Part shown: positions 60,226 to 64,000 of the stretch, piece by piece
How the letters are laid out: every line of letters begins with the position of its first letter
Numbering within the stretch: position 1 is the first letter of the stretch
From: Sipunculus nudus
Lineage: Eukaryota; Annelida; Sipuncula; Golfingiida; Sipunculidae
Length of the DNA stretch: 64,000 bases
Reading direction: 5' to 3'
NCBI GenBank assembly: GCA_026874595.1
Contig: CM049311.1
Span: forward strand, 39,993,676-40,057,675
Made by a program: the position numbers and the translations under genes
Notes under the pieces: generated by a model
Databases searched by the model: none
Told to the model about the DNA's origin: nothing
The model's input: the letters and a program-made list of their open reading frames with translations, nothing else

Positions 60226-60594
60226 TAAAAATCATATAATTTTCTATTATTTTTAATAAAAATAATATTTTGCACAATATTTTTATTAAATTTTAATAAA
60301 TAGTTAAACTCTTATATAATGTGTGCTGCTTATAAATTTGGCCAAGTCAAAATCTGTGTGATAATAGCACTCCATTTGTAAATAAGATAAATGAAATCAG
60401 TCCTCTTCCCTGCCTCCAAAGATACTATCAAAATCATACATAAGCTAAACACCAACAACTCATAATACAGTTCATTTATTACCACACAAAACCAGCATGT
60501 GCCTCATTTCCAAATCATATTTTTATATCATATATAACAGCTGAGTGCCGTGACCCATGGGTCCCTTGTTATTTCCTGTCAGGCTTCACATAGA

Positions 60595-60663
60595 AGCTTA
60601 GTACATATAACAATAAATGATTTACATAGGAACTTAGTACATATAACAATAAATGATTTACAA
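60595..60663. repeat. 36-bp tandem duplication
   Basis: CTTAGTACATATAACAATAA plus ATGATTTACA occurs at 60597 and again at 60633. Confidence 0.85.
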
Positions 60664-61498
60664 AATACAATTTTTTGAGAACATCAGAACATTGGCCAAG
60701 TGCACAGTACATACCTTTGATCAATTGTGATGACAATATTAATTACAGCATACATATATCATATCCAGCATTTCCCATCCCTCTGACATTTGTTCAGAAG
60801 TTGACGCTGATGGCCCCACGGCAAACCAAACCCCCATGCCTGGTATGTCTGTGTCAAGCAAATGACACATCCTGTTCTACCAGCTGACCGATCAGGCCAG
60901 TAGAACCAGTTGTAGCTCAATTTAATCTGACTTAGGCCATATCAAATTGAGACTGATATCCAGACAGTGAGAGTTTTTACAATATAAGCCATAGTATATG
61001 CATCCATTGCATCTTCTTTGACTGCCTGTTTGATGCCTTACAACAAGACACAGGATTACATCTTTTTGACAACAATAAATGTATGTTTCACATTTTCAAT
61101 AACAACAAATATTAAGTTGGATCCTCATTCCTTAAACTTTTACTGACCATTTTACTAGAGGCATGTCAGCCATTTTAGTAGAGACAGGGAAGAAAATCGA
61201 ACCTCACTGACTTTAGAGCCAGAATTTTGTTACATTTTGCTTACAAATGGCCAAGCTTGACAAGTAATGTGCTGGCATGGGGTAATCATAAACATTTGGT
61301 ACCAGGTCATACAGTGGTGTTGGAGTCTGAGGCCTATATTGTAGAAATTCTCTATCAGACTCAATAGTTGGCAGAGCGAAATAATACTAAGTCTGATTAA
61401 ATCGGGCTAACCCAGTTGTGGCTCTGTAGTATATATAGAGCCACTGCACAGGCAACTACTTTCATTTTACTTGCAGAGCACATACAGATGGTTGACAG
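60664..61498. other. Unassigned stretch
   Basis: No recognised gene. A small hairpin GTGGCTCT...AGAGCCAC lies at about 61419-61445. Confidence 0.4.
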
Positions 61499-61726
61499 CA
61501 GTTGTTCTGAGTATTTTTGAAACTATGTATTGGGTGCCTGTCCTTGTGAGCCAGCGTGATTGTTTCAGTCAGCAGTGTGCATCATCATCACTGCTAACCT
61601 CCCAGCCCACCCAGCTGAATGTAATTCATGCACCTTCCAGGCTGACCCAATCATGTGTGTAACCAGTGGTCTGATCACTAGGACAGGCACCCAAAACACA
61701 GGTTTAGAAGTACTCAGAACAATGCT
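61499..61726. mobile_element. MITE with ~47-bp inverted repeats
   Basis: The left arm (CAGTTGTTCTGAGTA ... TTGGGTGCCTGTCCT, 61499 to ~61545) is complementary to the right arm (AGGACAGGCACCCAAAACAC ... TACTCAGAACAATGCTG, ~61680-61726). The intervening ~130 bp is unrelated. ORFs at 61471 and 61560 run through it and are not credible. No target duplication is clear. Confidence 0.65.
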
Positions 61727-61764
61727 GGGTATGCACTCTGTATGTTAGAAAAGTGAAGGCAGTG

Positions 61765-62441
61765 GTCTGTGGCTTTGTAGTATATCAGTTATATATTATA
61801 TAACAGGGGCTACATGAAAGAGATGCTTACACCATCACTCTCTTTATAATGTACTTTGTAGTATACAAGTTATATATTAATATATATAACAGGGGCTACA
61901 TGAAAGAGATGCTTACACCATCACTCTCTTTATAATGTACTTTGTAGTATACATGTTTTATATTATATAACAGGGGCTACATGAAAGAGATGCTTACACC
62001 ATCACTCTCTTTATAATGTACTTTGTAGTATACAAGTTATATATTAATATATATAACAGGGGCTACATGAAAGAGATGCTTACACCATCACTCTCTTTAT
62101 AATGTACTTTGTAGTATACATGTTTTATATTATATAACAGGGGCTACATGAAAGAGATGCTTACACCATCACTCTCTTTATAATGTACTTTGTAGTATAC
62201 AAGTTATATATTAATATATATAACAGGGGCTACATGAAAGAGATGCTTACACCATCACTCTCTTTATAATGTACTTTGTAGTATACATGTTTTATATTAT
62301 ATAACAGGGGCTACATGAAAGAGATGCTTACACCATCACTCTCTTTATAATGTACTTTGTAGTATACAAGTTATATATTAATATATATAACAGGGGCTAC
62401 ATGAAAGAGATGCTTACACCATCACTCTCTTTATAATGTAC
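61765..62441. repeat. Dimeric satellite, alternating 86-bp and 81-bp monomers
   Basis: Eight monomers share 'GGGGCTACATGAAAGAGATG' and 'CTCTCTTTATAATGTACTTT'. The shared AGGGGC starts at 61805, 61891, 61972, 62058, 62139, 62225, 62306 and 62392, a strict 86/81 alternation. Monomers differ by CAAGTTATATATTAATATAT against CATGTTTTATATTATA. The higher-order unit is therefore 167 bp. Near identity between dimers implies recent expansion. Confidence 0.92.
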
Positions 62442-64000
62442 CCGTGTTTTGTTCATGAACAATTCTATTAATAACTGGAATACTCTTTTACTGAGGAAAA
62501 AGTGAAAAAAGAGTAATGCTAAAACATAACCTAGAGTGAAAAAAGAGTATATAGCTTCATTTCAGTAAATCCTCAAAAAAAAAGAATCTTTTAAGAAATA
62601 TGAGAATGATTTAGCAGGCATAAAGTTAAAGAGTACTGCCACCAGATGGTGTGCATACCATGTTTGTTTTACACCACTGAAAGCAACCAGTACACGTTTA
62701 TTTTCATTTGTGCTCATGAGTAAGCAGATAATATTTAAGGATAAACGGTATTAAACACTATACTTTGCATATATTCATCATACCTGGTATGTAAATAGGT
62801 CCCGCCAAGGAAATATTGTGATCAACATTTTTGGAGGGTTAGGGTAACACCTGAGAGATAACCAAGTAAACTGTGAGGTCATCAGGATCACCATATGTAT
62901 TGTTTGGTTTTAAATTCTTTACCATTTTGGAGATCAACATAGACCATTATCATTCATTAGTGTGTTAAAGGAATTTATTTTGTCAGTTTCCTAATTTATT
63001 ATACCGTCAAATTGTTATAATGTCCCTTGATCAGATAACAGATAATTATTTTCTTGTAATCCTGCAAAGTTTGATCAAGGTTGGCCAAAATAATTGTCAA
63101 ATGTTAAAATTGACTGTTTTAAAATTTCTCCAGAACTGGTCTATTTTATGACATATTAATGGAGAAGCAGCAATTACTCATTTACTTGAACATTGATTGC
63201 CTGAATTTTGATCTTATATGGCTTTTTCTAAGGCATTTAAACAGTGGTGCCACCTAAAACTGTTTTTTGCTCAGCTAACTATACAGTTATATATCCCTAA
63301 GTTATCCTAACAAATTCCAAAATCTAGTCACTGTGACTTTGTTCCTTCGAGAAATTAAGGTAAACCTCCATTTTCCCTTGAGAACCTATTGTTACACTTC
63401 ATGACTTCCTAATATCAAACCACTTATGTTGTTTGTTCATATTTTGCCTAAATATTCCTCTATATACAGTCTAGCTAGCCGTGACAACCTGACTCAGTAG
63501 ACAATCGGATGATTAGGCTGATAAGCCTACTCGAGTCTTGATACAAGTAATATCGAGGAATGTATCGCAGTGGTCTTGCATCAGGTTGCATTCATATTCT
63601 GGTAATCGGCCCATAATCTCTATATTATGCTAAGATTGATGAATCAACACAATAGTATACATGTGAGCTCACAACCCAAACTGAAACACCATCTCCATGG
63701 ACACGGGTCATTTCCTGTATAGCCTGCAAGCTGTCCGCATCCTGTAACCCATGCAAGCCATACTTGTGTTTATTGATTCATAAATTCAACAAACTTGTTG
63801 AGGGGTTTACCAATATGCTGGGTTAAAACGATTGGTCTGGTTTATGTTGATTGACAGTGTACCTGTAGGCCATGAAGCATTGTCAGAAATGACGAAAATA
63901 TTTGCATCTTCATAAGGCCTAATAATGTGTTCCTCAGACTTAGATGTAAGGACACTCTGGCACCAGTAATGCCAGAGGGTAGATATGACATTACAGTCTA
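62442..64000. other. Unassigned right-hand end with an R1 fragment
   Basis: No gene recognised. About 63240-63475 is a decayed minus-oriented R1 3' module (AGTGGTGCCACCT, GCTCAGCTAACTATA, 'CTTTGTTCCTTCGAGAAATT', 'AATATCAAACCACT'). The remainder is featureless. Confidence 0.45.

Larger units (their letters stand above)
54090..60571 (-). mobile_element. R1 dispersed repeat, outer copy split by a 3.7-kb insertion
   Basis: 54090-56540 and 60226-60571 together are the inverted counterpart of 26974-29581. The hairpin end is at 54090-54120, with a second, duplicated hairpin end at 54311. The GACCCATGGGTC terminus is at about 60550. The break is marked by CAGTTATATTTT at 56531-56542 and its continuation AAAAATCAT at 60227. 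Confidence 0.72.

Overview
This is eukaryotic, AT-rich, repeat-dominated DNA with one recognisable host gene. The window most resembles a marine invertebrate, probably a mollusc. That is an inference from the SAP18 orthologue with spliceosomal introns, and from many dispersed repeats built as 5' terminus, tandem core, (ACGG)n run and 3' hairpin, a plan reported for bivalve 'pearl'/Helitron-like elements. No prokaryotic operons, CRISPR, rRNA or convincing tRNA genes were seen.

Layout. 1-11.7 kb: three different minisatellites side by side (40, 38 and 33 bp periods); the 33-bp array contains a 1,994-bp tandem duplication and generates long, probably meaningless ORFs on both strands. 11.7-33 kb: gene-poor DNA filled with dispersed repeats (called R1, R2 and F2 here), MITEs with terminal inverted repeats, a foldback with GTGCGCAC palindromes, a LINE reverse-transcriptase scrap, a Harbinger-like non-autonomous element, and a broken Gypsy-like gag/protease remnant. 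33.8-42.8 kb: the complete SAP18 gene on the minus strand (three coding exons, 148 aa). Its 7.8-kb first intron carries a three-level nest: an R1 copy split by another tandem repeat, itself split by a complete hAT DNA transposon with an intact 554-aa transposase, matching ends and a perfect 8-bp target duplication. 43.8-46.5 kb: a broken RecQ-like helicase 5' fragment head-to-head with SAP18, a 1-kb element with GC-rich inverted ends, an 82-bp perfect-hairpin MITE with 8-bp direct repeats, and a possible terminal exon. 46.5-61 kb: large minus-strand R1 copies, with R2 and other elements nested inside and mostly built of ~338-bp units carrying the palindrome GGTGGCGCCACC. 61.5-62.4 kb: a hairpin MITE and a dimeric 86/81-bp satellite. 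The rest is unassigned.

Function. SAP18 is the only feature I judge to be a working host gene. The hAT transposase is the only other intact protein gene; it lies antisense to SAP18 within its intron. Repeat family names are local labels for this window, and element boundaries are by eye.
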